Below, piece by piece: positions 11,341 through 22,531 of a stretch of 64,000 nucleotides of DNA. Position numbers and translations under genes: made by a program. Numbering within the stretch: position 1 is the first letter of the stretch; each line of letters opens with the position of its first letter. Source of the stretch: Earliella scabrosa (Eukaryota; Basidiomycota; Agaricomycetes; Polyporales; Polyporaceae); assembly GCA_022605405.1 (NCBI GenBank), contig JABYQQ010000026.1, positions 496,001-560,000 of the forward strand, in the 5' to 3' direction. The notes beneath the pieces are model-generated. The model was given only the letters and a program-made list of their open reading frames with translations, searched no databases and was not told where the DNA came from.

Positions 11341-12800
11341 GTGATGGGCTGGAGAGGAATCTTCCTTCAACCACAATACCCTCGAACTTCTTCGCCGAAG
11401 TCTCGCCACTCCGGTCCACGTTCATGTGCGGAAGCACGTCGCCCAGCCCCAGATAGAACGGACCCTCGGGGACACAATCGGCTCATCGTCATCCGGGAGC
11501 CTTCGGTGGAAACACGAGGTGGGAGATATGAACCACTGCCCTCGCGATACGACTCGTCAACACCGCACAGTCCGCGCGCCCAAACTCAAATCCTGTTCAT
11601 GAGCACTGCTTCCTAGGGTGCAAGTCCCTGGATGTCAGCCCTGTACTGGAGATCCGTCTGGATCCTCAAGCGCCGACTAGTCCACCCGCAGTGTGGACCC
11701 TAGCGCTATTCCCGAGAGCTTCTCTTCCTTCGTGAGGGCTGGCGCGGTGCACAATCCGTTTCCATTCGTACGCGGGAACCTACTACCGCGGATAGCAAGC
11801 GCGGTGCTCATTGGAAACCGGGGAAACGTAGCTTGGGTGCACTGTTGAATAGGCTGGGAATACCTAACGCAAGAAGAGTCTTCAGCTCGAGGAAGAACAC
11901 CCACAGACGTCCGTCCACATCGATGTGCTCGGTAGCAAGAGGCCTCGCGACGTCGACTCCAAGAAGCTCTGCAATGGCGATGGTCTCGTCCTCGGGCTTG
12001 CTTGTCGTATAGCTCCTTCTGCGGACGGTGCAAGGGAAGATCTCGTCAGGGCCAAGGATAGACGACACGAGCTTCTTATTCGCATGGTCTGGCAGTGCTC
12101 CATGCGATCGATAGAAGCCCATGTAGCTCCTGGATTATGGTAGAGCCTCCTGCAACGTCCACACACGCTGCATCCAGCCAGACGTGGCGGTCGACAGCGC
12201 ATTCGCATTGAGGCGGACATTCATGAATGCGTCTGCGCACCGGTACGTCTCCAGTGCCATGGAACAGATAACTGTTTTGCGCAATCCACGCACGTCCGGG
12301 ACGCAGAAGGCGTCAACCCAAAACGCGCAGCTCGGGAGATGACACGTTGGGAGTCCTGCTCGGTCCGAGTCGTGCTCCCGAGCCCGTCAGCCCAGACTTG
12401 AGAGATAGCTGCGCTCCGCACTGAAAGGGCGCCGTCGTAATTGAGCACGATAGCAGGAGATATGCCCGACGAGAGCATACGGTATGACTGGGGACTGGTG
12501 GCCATGGGATGAGGAAGGGGCAGGATGCAGTGGTGGACCCGGCGCACGTCGGGCCAGGGGCGATATCTCGTAGGGTTCAAGATATGAACGACACATCGAA
12601 AGCGGGGAAGCCGCGTGTTCCATGGGGAAGCTTCGGACGCAGGGTGTCCTGGTATGAACTGCGGGACGGTATACGGGCACTCGCCCCACAGCTTCCGGCC
12701 ACAATTGGCGTTCATGTTCCACAATCTTATCACCCTTGGTGAAGAGTTATTGGGAGACTGTGACGAGACTGCTGAATATGTCAAGCTGGTCGGAAGACAG
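11341..12800 (-). pseudogene. Degenerate HET-domain copy E
   Basis: Fragments in several frames match the HET family in order along the minus strand: HILNPTRY and MLSSGISPAIVLNYDG, then AISQVWADGLGSTT (HET core), a heavily frameshifted middle, TTSKPEDETIAIAELLGVDVA, FNSAPKLRFPGFQ and finally a C-terminal relic near 11340-11600. No continuous frame exists, and the SLCVP motif is lost. I saw no N-terminal helical exon upstream. The sequence is closer to copy A (LLGVDVA, FNGAPKLPFPGFR) than to copy D. It adjoins copy 0, so the three relics form a decayed head-to-tail array. Confidence 0.75.
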
Positions 12801-13194
12801 TTCGATGTCCCGGTCGAAGGTGGCTTGCGAGGCTGTTTGAGAATTCACACCTCGTCGGGTGCCTGCAGGGTGCGGCCAGCCTCCAGGTACGCGCTGCGTG
12901 GTATTGAGCCAGTCGGCGATCCACATGGCCAGTGCGAGTTGACTGAATCGCGCCTCAGCAGCCGCAGACAAGGAGTAAAGCCGAGCGTTGTCTCGACAGC
13001 TGCATAATCGCAAGGAGTCGATTCAGGGCATGATATCGATCGCAAGCAACGCGAATGTCTCTATACGTCGCGACGCAATTCGTTCCACGGACCGAGGTTC
13101 CTGCAGCACAATCTGGGTAACGTCACTGTATTGGAGTATCAAACTGTGATACATGCGCGCGGAGGCATACCGTAGGGATACCAGCCCGGTACGC

Positions 13195-14043
13195 TCAGAC
13201 GTTCACAATCCGGGGTTCACGGGCCTTCTTGATGGCAGCCAGCACGTCTGGATGCTCCGAGATGCTGTTTAGGAAGCCGCTATCAGTCTCATCGCTGACC
13301 AGGCCCTGTAGTTTGCGAGGCGAAAGTACGGTCGGATGGGAGACGACCCATGCTCTGGAGAGTAGTGGGTGAAGCGGGCGTAGACATGAAGGATGACAAC
13401 CACGTACAAGATGAGCTGCTCCTGTGCCTCCGCCTCCGCCACCCGTTCCAGCCGTCTCAGAAGCCTAGCCCAACTCGCCCGAGCCCACAGCTCCGACCGC
13501 GGCCCCACCGCGGGTGCGTCGTCGGTATCGAGGTGCTCGAACGCAGAGCTGAACAGCAAGAGGGCCTCCTGCTCCTTCTCCGGGCTCTTGTGAATGGCGA
13601 CGGCGAGATAAAGTTCAGGCGTTACGTCCCTCTTCGCACCTTTCGCCTGCGCATAGCGCAGCACCTCACGAAGACACGGTTCCGCCTCTGCGATGCGACA
13701 GGGATTCGAGTACTGCGAGTAGCATCAAGGTCAGACCACGCTGTCCTGCACGGCCGTGAGGACAGAGCAGCCCAAGGTGAGTGAGTGCTGCACTCACACG
13801 ATAGAACTGCGCGAGCTGCCAGTAGCACTTGTCTAGGTACGCCGCGAGCCGCTGCTCGATCTGTTCCGGGGTCGTGTCCTGCGGCCTCAGGACGCCCAGG
13901 TCGCGCCGCTGGTCCTCCGAGCCGTCACGGACTTCTGTAATATGAGCCTGAAGTGTGGCGACGGCGCTGCGCTGTTGCTCGAGGCCGAAGTACTCCTCGA
14001 ACGCGACACGGAAGTTGCTGGTGAGGAAGTGTTTGGGTGGCAT
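13195..14043 (-). CDS. Putative TPR-like protein (about 221 aa)
   Basis: Three exons are proposed: 14043-13798, 13712-13404 and 13305-13195. The first junction (GTGAGT...CTCGCAG) joins AQFYR to YSNPCRIAEAEPCLREVLRYAQ, giving a helix pair typical of tetratricopeptide repeats. A second helical unit follows (PELWARASWARLLRRLERVAEAEAQEQL is close to what is seen). The second intron is less certain. The donor I chose (GTGGTT) is weak but keeps a sensible tail ending in IKKAREPRIVNV; using the stronger nearby GTACGT ends the protein at 13269. The gene is divergent from the GH20 gene with 503 bp between start codons. No specific function can be named; an upstream extension of the N-terminus is possible. 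Confidence 0.55.
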
Positions 14044-14546
14044 GGGTCGTCGACGATGGTCGTGTAGATCGTGGTGGCGAAGAGAGCGGTCTCCAGACAG
14101 ACGCCGGCGAGTGCAGCCTTGCCTCGAACGTCCATGACGGCCCTCGTCAACTGACCATGCTCATCGTCCCAGGACCGTCCATCTCTGTTCAATCTGACAT
14201 CTCGACGGTACCTCGACCGTCGAAGTCTCCGCAAACACACCCTCGGTTTCCCATGCGAGCGTCGAGCATTCCGTATGCGTCGTTATCTGTGCTTCTCCAC
14301 CGGCGGCGTGGTCAACCAGCCCATGCGGCGACGCTCTCCGAAGCGTGACAGACGGGCGAACCGTACGCCTTCCGCGCCCTTCCCGGTATTCGTCCATGCG
14401 TACTGTTCGTAAAATTGGACAGCGACGGCGTCCGGCGAGGATCACCTGGCCTCTGGGACCGAAACGCGGCAGCCGACTTCGGGCGAATATATGTATGTGC
14501 TCGCGCATGCCGTGAAGCTCGCAGATTGGACCCCAGCTCGCTCGAC

Positions 14547-16840
14547 ATGAGGTTCGTCGTCGTCTTTCTCGCTCTTGCACCTCTGGGCGGAGTCTTTGGT
14601 CTCTGGCCGCTTCCCCGCTCTCTCTCGACGGGCTCGACGGGCTTGAAGCTTTCTCCAATATTCGACATCCATCTCAACGTCCAGCATGCACCCACGGACC
14701 TGCGGGACGCGGTCTCCCGGACCAAGTCTCATCTGAAGAACGACCAGCACGGCCGTCTCGTCATCGGGCGCGGCTCCTCGGACAGCAGCGCGATACAGCA
14801 TGCGAAGTCGCTCTCGTCACTGCAGGTGTCGCTGGTCCGCGGAGCGTCGGTGCGGAGCATAGCTGAGGAAGCGAGGCGGGAAATTGGGACACGCAGCGAG
14901 GAGTACACTTTGCACGTCCCCGCGGATGGCTCTCCGGCAACCCTCACCGCGAACTCCACCCTGGGTCTCTACCGCGGTCTCACAACATTCGAGCAGGTGT
15001 GGTTCAAATCCTCGGGCCACACTTACACCGTCGAGGCACCCATCGCCATCACCGACTCCCCAGCATATGTACGTCCTTCTAGTAATTCGGCTCTATCTTG
15101 ACGCTGAAGTTATTCCCAGCCATGGCGCGGTTTCATGCTTGACACTTCACGGAACTTGTGAGTAGACTTTTGTGTCCTTGTGCACCTTGCACGTGCTGAT
15201 GTACCGGCTCAGCTTCCCGGTCTCTGACATCAAGCGGACGCTCGATGCGATGAGCATGGTCAAGGTATGATTGACACCTGCTCCCTGTCCACGCGGTTGA
15301 CGTTACGTTACGCGTCCAGATGAGCCAGTTCCATTGGCATGTTACCGACAGTCAGAGCTTCCCACTGCAAGTCCCTGGGTTCACAGAACTCTCGAGCAAA
15401 GGCGCGTATGACTCGTCGATGGTCTACAGTCCGAAGGATGTCCAGGACATCGTCGCCTACGCTGGCGCCGTGAGTACTCATGTTTCGGTTCTGACTTACC
15501 TCAACTCATCGTATCATGCGCAGCGTGGAATTGACGTCATGGTAGTGAGTACCAAACCTGAGTCGCAGCACTGGCAAACAAACTCACATTTTATAGGAAA
15601 TCGATACGCCAGGACACACTGCTATCATCTCTGCAGCTCACCCAGAGCACATAGCCTGTTCCCAAGCGTCACCCTGGACAAGTTTCGCAAACGGTCGGTT
15701 CAATACCGTGACCTCTCGTCGCCATATCCAGATCCTGACGCGCTTCCAGAACCACCCGCTGGCCAGCTGCGCCTCGCGTCCCCCGTAACGACCAACTTCA
15801 CCTCCGAGCTGCTCGCAGCCGTCGCCCGGATGTTCCCCTCGACGCTCATGAGCACCGGCGGTGACGAGCTGAACGCGAACTGCTACGCCCAGGACGCGGC
15901 CACGCAGGCCGATCTGAAGAGCAGCGGGCGCACGCTCGAGCAGGCGCTTGACGTGTTCACGCAGAGCACGCATGCGGCGATTAGGGCGGAAGGCAAGACG
16001 CCGGCGGTGTGGGAGGAGATGGTGCTTGACCATAATGTGACGCTCGCGGATGATACGGTTGTGATGTAAGTTCCGATCCGTGTTCTTTTTGGGGGATGTG
16101 TGTGCGCTGACGGATTGGGATGGGAATGGGCAGAGTGTGGATCTCGTCGGCGAACGCTGCGAAGGTTGCTGCGAAGAACTTTAGGATCGTCCACGGGCCG
16201 TCTGACTTCTTCTACCTGGTACGAATGGCTTCACTGCACTGTGTAGACGGCCGTCGCGCTGACCTGACGACGATGTAGGATTGTGGCGCAGGACAGTGGA
16301 TCGGCGAGGATGTAGGGTCCGTACGGTCTGATGCCCATCGCTTGTGAGACGCCAACTGACGCCTCTTCCCCCCTCATGCAGGAACAGCTGGTGTGATCCT
16401 TTCAAGACGTGGCAGAAGGTCGGGAAGCTCGATGCTCTCTCTCTCGTTCGTATCGCTCATAGCTGTGCAATAGGCGTACACCTTCGATCCGCAAGCAAAC
16501 ATATCCTCGTCCCAGGCACACCTCGTCCTCGGCGGTGCGTCTCCGTCCTCTCTCTCTCACTCCCAGACTCCCTCGCTCACTCATGTACGTCTGACTCTAT
16601 CCAGGTCAGCAGCTCCTCTGGGCAGAACAGTCTGGTCCGGAGAACCTGGACTCAATCGTCTGGCCGCGCGCGGCGACCTCGGCCGAGGTCTTCTGGAGCG
16701 GCCCTGGAGGCGACTCGGACGAGGCGCTCCCGCGATTGCACGACGTCGCGTTCCGGATGCGGCAGAGGGGGATTGGCGCGATTCCGCTGCAGCCGATGTG
16801 GTGCGCGCTGAGGCCGGGGGCGTGTAACTTGAATTCGTGA
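14547..16840 (+). CDS. Secreted beta-N-acetylhexosaminidase, GH20 (550 aa)
   Basis: The enzyme removes terminal N-acetylglucosamine or N-acetylgalactosamine from chitin oligomers and glycans, outside the cell or in the wall. Twelve exons, with GT-AG introns throughout: 14547-15068, 15120-15157, 15213-15264, 15320-15469, 15524-15544, 15597-15693, 15750-16065, 16134-16218, 16279-16316, 16382-16418, 16474-16534, 16605-16840. They join to 551 codons. A signal peptide (MRFVVVFLALAPLGGVFG) is followed by the GH20 b domain (LTANSTLGLYRGLTTFEQVW). The catalytic domain has YPWRGFMLDTSRNFFP, QFHWHVTDSQSFP, RGIDVMVEIDTPGHT and the catalytic Asp-Glu pair in STGGDELN. NSWCDPFKTWQ and LLWAEQSGPENLDSIVWPRA complete the fold. 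All key residues are present and length is normal for fungal secreted members. A sequence like a TATA element (gaatatatgtat) lies 50-60 bp upstream. Confidence 0.93.
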
Positions 16841-17152
16841 GCGCGTGAAGGCGGGAGGATAGGAGGACGTGAGCCGTGCATGGTCTTGTTGCGGTGGAAG
16901 AAACTGAGAAACTTGATGATGGCGCTTGCGCGTCCCAGTAGCAGTGTATTGATGTATCTCAACGCCTCTTGTACGTTGCGGTGTGCGTCCGCGATTTTTT
17001 TGAGCTGGGGTTGCTCGCTATACATACTTAGCTATTACGGAAGAAGGTCTGGCTCGGTGAAGCCGGCCCGGGAGCCGAGGCGAGCCCTACTCCACAATCA
17101 GAGTTAACGTTCATCGCGAACGTCCACCACCACGTCGTACTGATCGCTCAGG
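16841..17152. other. Intergenic, no gene seen
   Basis: This is the 3' flank of the GH20 gene and the 5' flank of the first F-box gene. Open frames here are short and unrelated to known families. I see no clear regulatory motif. Confidence 0.5.
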
Positions 17153-17658
17153 ATGTCCAGCCACTCTGTCTTAAACCAGGACGTGCTCTTTTCCATCTGC
17201 GAGTTCTTAGACTTGGAAGACCTAGTGGACTGGGAAAAGGACGTGAAGCAGGAGACCCTGGCGCGGTGCGCGCGGGTGTGCAAGGCTTTTTACCTGCCTG
17301 CCATCCGTGTGCTGTGGAGGCGACTCTACGACCTCTTTCCACTGCTGTCTCTCCTTCCTTCATTCAAGAAGATTGAGCCGAACCATGGCGTTGATATTTA
17401 CGTGAGTGTTCGCAGGGCTTGTACGTTCATTTGCATTTTATCTGATGACTGAGGGTTTTTGTAGCTACTCACCGACGACGTCGCCGCGGCCGACTGGGAG
17501 AGACTCCAGTCTTATGCATACCACATTCTATACCTCGGCTCTCCCAAAGTGCGCGCCTTGCTTTCCCGTCGAAGTCGTCAGCGTGTCAGATTGAAGATTG
17601 CGCCCGCGACTTGGTCAGCGACCGAAGCGCTTATGAAGGGCAAACCTCTCCTACCCAA

Positions 17659-17686
17659 CACTACGGGAAGTAAACACGCTGTAAAG
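17659..17686 (+). repeat. Left terminal inverted repeat of the CACTA element
   Basis: Begins CACTACGGGAAGTAAACACG. It pairs with 19725-19752. The stretch CTACGGGAA also matches the F-box gene sequence at the corresponding position of gene 2 (CCTACGGGAACTC at about 21069-21081), so the exact boundary with the host gene is ambiguous. Confidence 0.75.
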
Positions 17687-19724
17687 CAATGCTCTATACG
17701 GTGGGTAAAGTAATGTGTAGCACAATGATTTTCAACGTGCAGTACAATGCAAGATCATTGTACGATACAATGATTTAGGACATTTTACAATACTTTTTCA
17801 ATGTAACGAATAGTGAATATCAGTGTCGCAAACAGTGATTTACCAGTGGTCCGAACAGTACTTTTTCAATGCTACATACAATGATTTGCCATGGCTTAGG
17901 GCTCTCGTAAAACCCGCTCGTGACGCACAGATCCCACATTCCAGGTCGCCCTCATCCAATAATCATTACGGCAAGTAGATTTATACATGACGCCGTACTC
18001 CTATCGGGATGCGAGTAACCGAGGACAAGCAAACGTACCTGCACAACCTCACATCGCACAACAACCAGGGCGTCGCGGTACTTAGAACCTGCAAGGCACA
18101 ATTAATGCTAGCAGTGGTACGAACACGCACATGATAAACGGGCTCACGTACTAGCAAGTACAACCCTGGTCGGCATCGTGCGATCATCTCGAGGATCGAG
18201 GCATGTCGCATGCATGAACGCTACCTGGACGGGCCCGATGAGTCCGTAGTCGTGACGTGAGACATCAACGAGACTCACATCACAGCGCGTGAGCGCGAGC
18301 ATGTGCAAGCCCTCGGAGACCCAGCAACGAGGCAGCAAGGCCTGGCGTTCAGTATACAGACCCGAGGGACACGCACCTGAGCTCGTAAGTCAGCGCATGT
18401 CAGTCGGGGACAACAGCAGGTTACGCACCCTCGTTCTGGACAGGTTTGCCTCACGGGGACGCGTTCGTGTCTGGGAGTCACGGTGATGGAGTGTCCACCA
18501 TCGACGAAGACACAAGCCGACAGGTTGGGCCTCGGGATGAGCCCCACAAACGTAGCTGTACATACCGACAGGGATGCGAGGACAACGGCCTCAGGAAGCT
18601 TGCAATTGCATTCGCGAGCATCCAGTCCAGGTGTATGCTGCAGCGTGAGGTGAACCGATTGTCACCGTTCCTCTCCCGAACAACGAATATAATGACGCAC
18701 TCTTCGTGAGCCCCGAATGATAGACCAGGATGAGAGAGGTATGGGGGGCAGAATAATACGGGACAGATGGGCTATGAAACGTCCCGACACGGATGATGGA
18801 TGGCCCTCTGCGAGGGAACGCCGCAGTCACGCGGATACATGCAACACACTCGTCGCTGGTTCAAGCGGAACTGGGAACATTCCGGCCATCCGACAGTCGG
18901 CATGCTCACCTCGTTGCAGAACAGAGTCGGAAACAGTCACCCCTATCCCAATTGCTCTACCCTCCAACGCCGTCAATGTCCGAGTCGGCTCTCCATCCGC
19001 TGGCCAGTGATCGTGCGATAGCAAGGCCGTCCTAGAGTGAATGTTTACATAACGAGGCGACCAGTGAAGCAAGTCAAGCGGTAGCGATCCGGAGGACATC
19101 GAGAGAGAGAGGGAGAAGATGGTGGTAGGAGGTCAAGATGGGGTGAGACGACGAAACGTCGAAGTGCTGTGGATATGACGTCATGCTCCCATCCTGCCCA
19201 ATATGGCATCTCTGGCGCTTAACTGGGTGACTTGAGACTTATCGTAGTAAGTATGCGATTCAGTCGACGCATATCCCTCCAGTGCCATGTGCTCCTCTAC
19301 ATCGATGAGAATGAGGCTATGGAGGCTGGATGAGACTACACGGGCGCAGACTGATATCGATAACCTGAGGGCTTCAAGGGTTATCACTCACTCGGAAGTA
19401 TCCGATTCAGTTAAGTACTAGTAAGGACTTAAGTACTTGAGGCTTATGGTCAATAGGTCCGATGTTTCGCTTTTCCTGAGCTCTAGTCAAGACTATAGCA
19501 CGCTCAAAACATTTCTATCGTTGACAGTATATGTGAAACATGTCGTAAGAAGAACAGTGAAAAATCATTGTATGCAACATTGATTCGAAGCATTGTAAAT
19601 GAGTCAGGGAAAAGCAGTGTTCGTAACAGTGATTTATTGAGTGTAGTTCAATACAATGATTTATATTGGTAACTTTTTCATTGTATCTTACATTGATTTC
19701 CGAGAATCATTGTATCAGTCAATG

Positions 19725-19752
19725 AATTTCACCGTGTTTTCTTCCCGCAGTG
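19725..19752 (-). repeat. Right terminal inverted repeat of the CACTA element
   Basis: Read on the minus strand it begins CACTGCGGGAAGAAAACACG. It differs from the left end at the fifth base (G for A) and a few internal sites. Coding similarity to F-box gene 2 resumes immediately after it. Confidence 0.75.
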
Positions 19753-20589
19753 CCCAGTTCTGGCTCTTTGGGAACGCATGTGATGTATGGAGCCGATCCT
19801 TTCCCGCTCTGCGCTTCGTCAGCTGCAACTTCGATCAGCCGCCTCGGTCGTCCGAGAATTGGCAGCCGAGCACGCACACCATCTCGCAGACCATCAAGTC
19901 CCTCTTCGGCATCAAGCTGATCACCCAGCTCTCGCTCACCTTCGCCCCCAGCCAGTTTACGGTCTCCGACCAGGACATCAACGACATTGCATCCGCCTGG
20001 CCGTGCCTCACCACGCTCGAGCTCGGCGTGGACCCCTCCCTCTACATGTTCATGCCTCAGGATCCCGCCCAACCTGGGACCGGGGAGACCGCGCTCTCCT
20101 GCCTGGCCGTCCGGTGTCCGCTATTGCAGATACTGCGCCTCGACCGCCTTGATATGCGGGACGTGCATACGGAGACGATCGAGGAGTGTGTGGGGCGTAT
20201 CCCGACGCATCGCAGGCTGGAACATCTCCTGTTTGGTCGCGTTCGGGTGGACGGAGGGGATTATGGGAAGGGGGCTCGGGTCGTCGACCACTTGTTTCCC
20301 AATTTACGCGTGCCGCCGGAGTGGGAGCAAATCCGAGGCGTGAGGATGTTTTGGGATGCGATTTCGTCGTGCAAGGCGGAGAGGGAAGAGCGAGCCGGAG
20401 TCTCGACCGAGTTACCCACGACGGTTTGAACACTTTCGACGACTCAGTGCAGTGCAGTGTACATAGTGCGTGCGCGTGATGCGGGCGAATCCAGACCAAG
20501 AGTCAAGCGCCAAGCCCCGGCATAACCCGAATTCTTTCTTCTCCGGTCCCGAACGTTGTTGTCGACGATCACCGGCACCCCCACTCAGT

Positions 20590-22305
20590 ATGTTGAACCA
20601 GGACGTACTCTTTCCCATCTGCGAGTTCTTAGATTTGGAAGACCCGGTGGACTTGGAAAAGGACGTGAAGCGGGAGACCTTGGCGCGGTGCGCGCGGGTG
20701 TGCAAGGCTTTTTATCTGCCTGCCATCCGTGTTCTGTGGAGGCGGCTCTACGACCTCTTTCCCCTTCTGTCTCTCCTGCCTTCATTCAAGTGGATCGCGC
20801 AGATTGGTGACGTTGACATCTACGTGCGTGTTGGCAGGGCTTGCACGTTCCTATGGGTTCTATCTGACGGCAGGGTTTTTGCACAGCAACTCAGTGACGA
20901 CGTCGCCGCGGCCGACTGGGACCGACTCCAGTCTTATGCATACCACATCCAGTACCTCGGCTCTGCCATGTGGCGCCTCTCGCACCTCAGTGAACGTCGT
21001 CGGCACATCGGAGCCCCGACTTGGTTAGTGACGGAGCGGCTCGCGAAGGGCGCACCCCTGCTGCCCAACCTACGGGAACTCATCTTTCGCTGGACCTCTC
21101 CCGCGTCCACGGAGATTCTCCACCTCATCCCGCCTACTCTGCGGCACTTGGACATATCAGACGACGGCATCCTGGTCCCTGCTGACGAACAGGGAGAGTG
21201 GGAAGCTGCGTTCCGCGCGCTGCTGTCCGCGGTCGTTACCAAGCTCACGGAGCTAGACACGCTGGCATTTGGGGTCAGAGATTTCGCCGTGGGACGGGTC
21301 TCATTCCCTCTTGCCCAGCTGCAGTCCTTGCGTAGCATCGCGTTCGGCCCCTCCGACAGTTTCGACGCCGAGACGCTGCGGGCCCTGTCCGTGCTACCGA
21401 ACCTGCGATCCGCAGTGCTTGGCAAGATCGACTCGGGGTGGGACAGCGCCCCTCTCGTGGACCCGCCCTTCTCCGGATTCGCACAGCTCGAGAGGCTGGT
21501 CATCTGCGACCATCCCCTAGAGGACCACTTCTACGACGCGTTCTCGTCCCCGCGCCTGCGCACGATCATGGTCGCCCGCTACACGCCGCACCTGCCAGAG
21601 CTCTTCGAGCGGACGTGCGACGTCTGGAGCCGACGCTTCCGCGCTCTGCATTGCATCAGCTGCAACTTTGAGCCCATGCGCTTCGCCAGCGCGGCGGTAT
21701 GGCAGGCGAGCGGGCGCGCGATCGCGCCGACCATCAAAGCCCTGTTCGACATACAGCTCGTCACTGAGCTCTCGCTCACCTTTACCCCAAGCCAGTTCAC
21801 AGTCTCCGATCAGGACATTCTCGACATCTCGATGGCATGGCCATGCCTCATCAAACTCGAGCTCGGCGTGGACCCCTCCCGCTACGGCGACATGCCTCAG
21901 GATCCCGCCTACCATGGGACGGGGGATGCCGCGCTCTTCTGCCTGGCTGTCCGGTGTCCGCTCTTGCAGACGCTGCGGCTCGACCGCCTCGCGATGCGGG
22001 ACATCGTCATGGAGAAGATCGAAGAGGTCGGGGCGAAGTTCCCGGCACACCGTCGGCTGGAGCGTCTCCTGTTTGGCCGCATTGGGGTGGAAGGCGCAGA
22101 TTATCGGAAGGGGGCCCGGCTCGTCGACCGCTGGTTCCCCAATGTACGCGTGCCGCCGGCGTGGGAGCAAGAGAGGATGGACCAAGGCGTGAAGATGTTT
22201 TGGGATGCGATTTTGTCGTGCAAGGCGGAGAGGGAAGAGCGAGCGGGAGTGTCGACGCTCGAAGATCTTGGGACTCGAGCCTCGTACGCTCAGAACCTCG
22301 CTTGA
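20590..22305 (+). CDS. F-box/LRR protein 2 (550 aa)
   Basis: F-box proteins recruit substrates to SCF ubiquitin ligases. Exons 20590-20823 and 20887-22305. The N-terminal F-box (LNQDVLFPICEFLDLEDPVD, ARCARVCKAFYLPAIRVLWRRLYDLFPLL) is followed by leucine-rich repeats over residues of about 130-480 (LLPNLRELIFRWTSP, TLRHLDIS, LPNLRSAVLGKI, CPLLQTLRLDRLAMRD). I chose the ATG at 20590 because paralogues begin just before the same LNQD/LNED motif; an upstream in-frame extension is probably not coding. The 63-nt intron (GTGCGT...GCACAG) is a multiple of three and has no stop, so retention would insert 21 residues. Tandem neighbour of F-box 1 and 3 on the same strand. The substrate is unknown. Confidence 0.85.
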   Translation: MLNQDVLFPICEFLDLEDPVDLEKDVKRETLARCARVCKAFYLPAIRVLWRRLYDLFPLLSLLPSFKWIAQIGDVDIYVRVGRACTFLWVLSDGRVFAQQLSDDVAAADWDRLQSYAYHIQYLGSAMWRLSHLSERRRHIGAPTWLVTERLAKGAPLLPNLRELIFRWTSPASTEILHLIPPTLRHLDISDDGILVPADEQGEWEAAFRALLSAVVTKLTELDTLAFGVRDFAVGRVSFPLAQLQSLRSIAFGPSDSFDAETLRALSVLPNLRSAVLGKIDSGWDSAPLVDPPFSGFAQLERLVICDHPLEDHFYDAFSSPRLRTIMVARYTPHLPELFERTCDVWSRRFRALHCISCNFEPMRFASAAVWQASGRAIAPTIKALFDIQLVTELSLTFTPSQFTVSDQDILDISMAWPCLIKLELGVDPSRYGDMPQDPAYHGTGDAALFCLAVRCPLLQTLRLDRLAMRDIVMEKIEEVGAKFPAHRRLERLLFGRIGVEGADYRKGARLVDRWFPNVRVPPAWEQERMDQGVKMFWDAILSCKAEREERAGVSTLEDLGTRASYAQNLA

Positions 22306-22531
22306 CCCTTGAGGCATGCGTCACTGTCATGAACAACCGTCCTTTGATCGTTGGTCTGGTAAGTGGTGTCGATGAGATCCGGGCTTTGCTGCGAAAACAC
22401 TCACGTTTCATCTGTCTTACATAAGTGGTTCGAATTCGTTTCCCACCCCCAGGGCGTTTCGCTATCATCTGCTCCAGATCTCCTTCCCGTTCGACTCTTC
22501 CCCCCAAAACCTCTTCAACTCGAGCCTCGTC

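Larger units (their letters stand above)
17659..19752. mobile_element. Non-autonomous CACTA-type DNA transposon, 2.09 kb
   Basis: The ends form an imperfect terminal inverted repeat of about 28 nt: left CACTACGGGAAGTAAACACG, right (reverse complement) CACTGCGGGAAGAAAACACG, 18 of 20 identical in that part. The CACTA start and CGGGAA core are typical of the CACTA superfamily. Inside both ends are clusters of a subterminal word, ACAATGATTT / CAGTGATTTA and its inverse, at about 17690-17890 and 19555-19720; such clusters are transposase-binding sites in plant CACTA elements. The interior has no coding sequence I can support. Flanking trinucleotides (CAA left, CCC right) do not match, so no target-site duplication survives, in keeping with the deletion of host coding sequence. 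Confidence 0.8.
17153..20429 (+). pseudogene. F-box/LRR gene 1, broken by a CACTA insertion
   Basis: The 5' part is almost identical in layout to F-box gene 2: exon 17153-17401 carries the F-box (NQDVLFSICEFLDLED, ARCARVCKAFYLPAIRVLWRRL), a 63-nt intron follows, and the second exon from 17465 continues as LLTDDVAAADWERLQSYAYHI. Coding similarity stops at about 17668. It resumes at about 19745 with FGNACDVWSRSFPALRFVSCNF and continues to the stop at 20429 (C-terminal LRR part, SQFTVSDQDINDI, LFPNLRVPPEWEQ). The block matching about 21085-21590 of gene 2 (roughly 0.5 kb) is missing, and a 2.09-kb transposon occupies its place. A truncated F-box protein could still be made, but the substrate-binding LRR region is lost. 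Confidence 0.85.

Noticed and set aside
17753..19700. AT-rich repeats considered as a replication origin or MITE cluster
   Set aside because: The CACTA-like inverted ends and their position within a broken gene fit subterminal repeats of one transposon better.
20470..20589. In-frame upstream extension of F-box gene 2
   Set aside because: It starts with GTG and has no counterpart in genes 1 and 3, which begin just before the LNQD/LNED motif.
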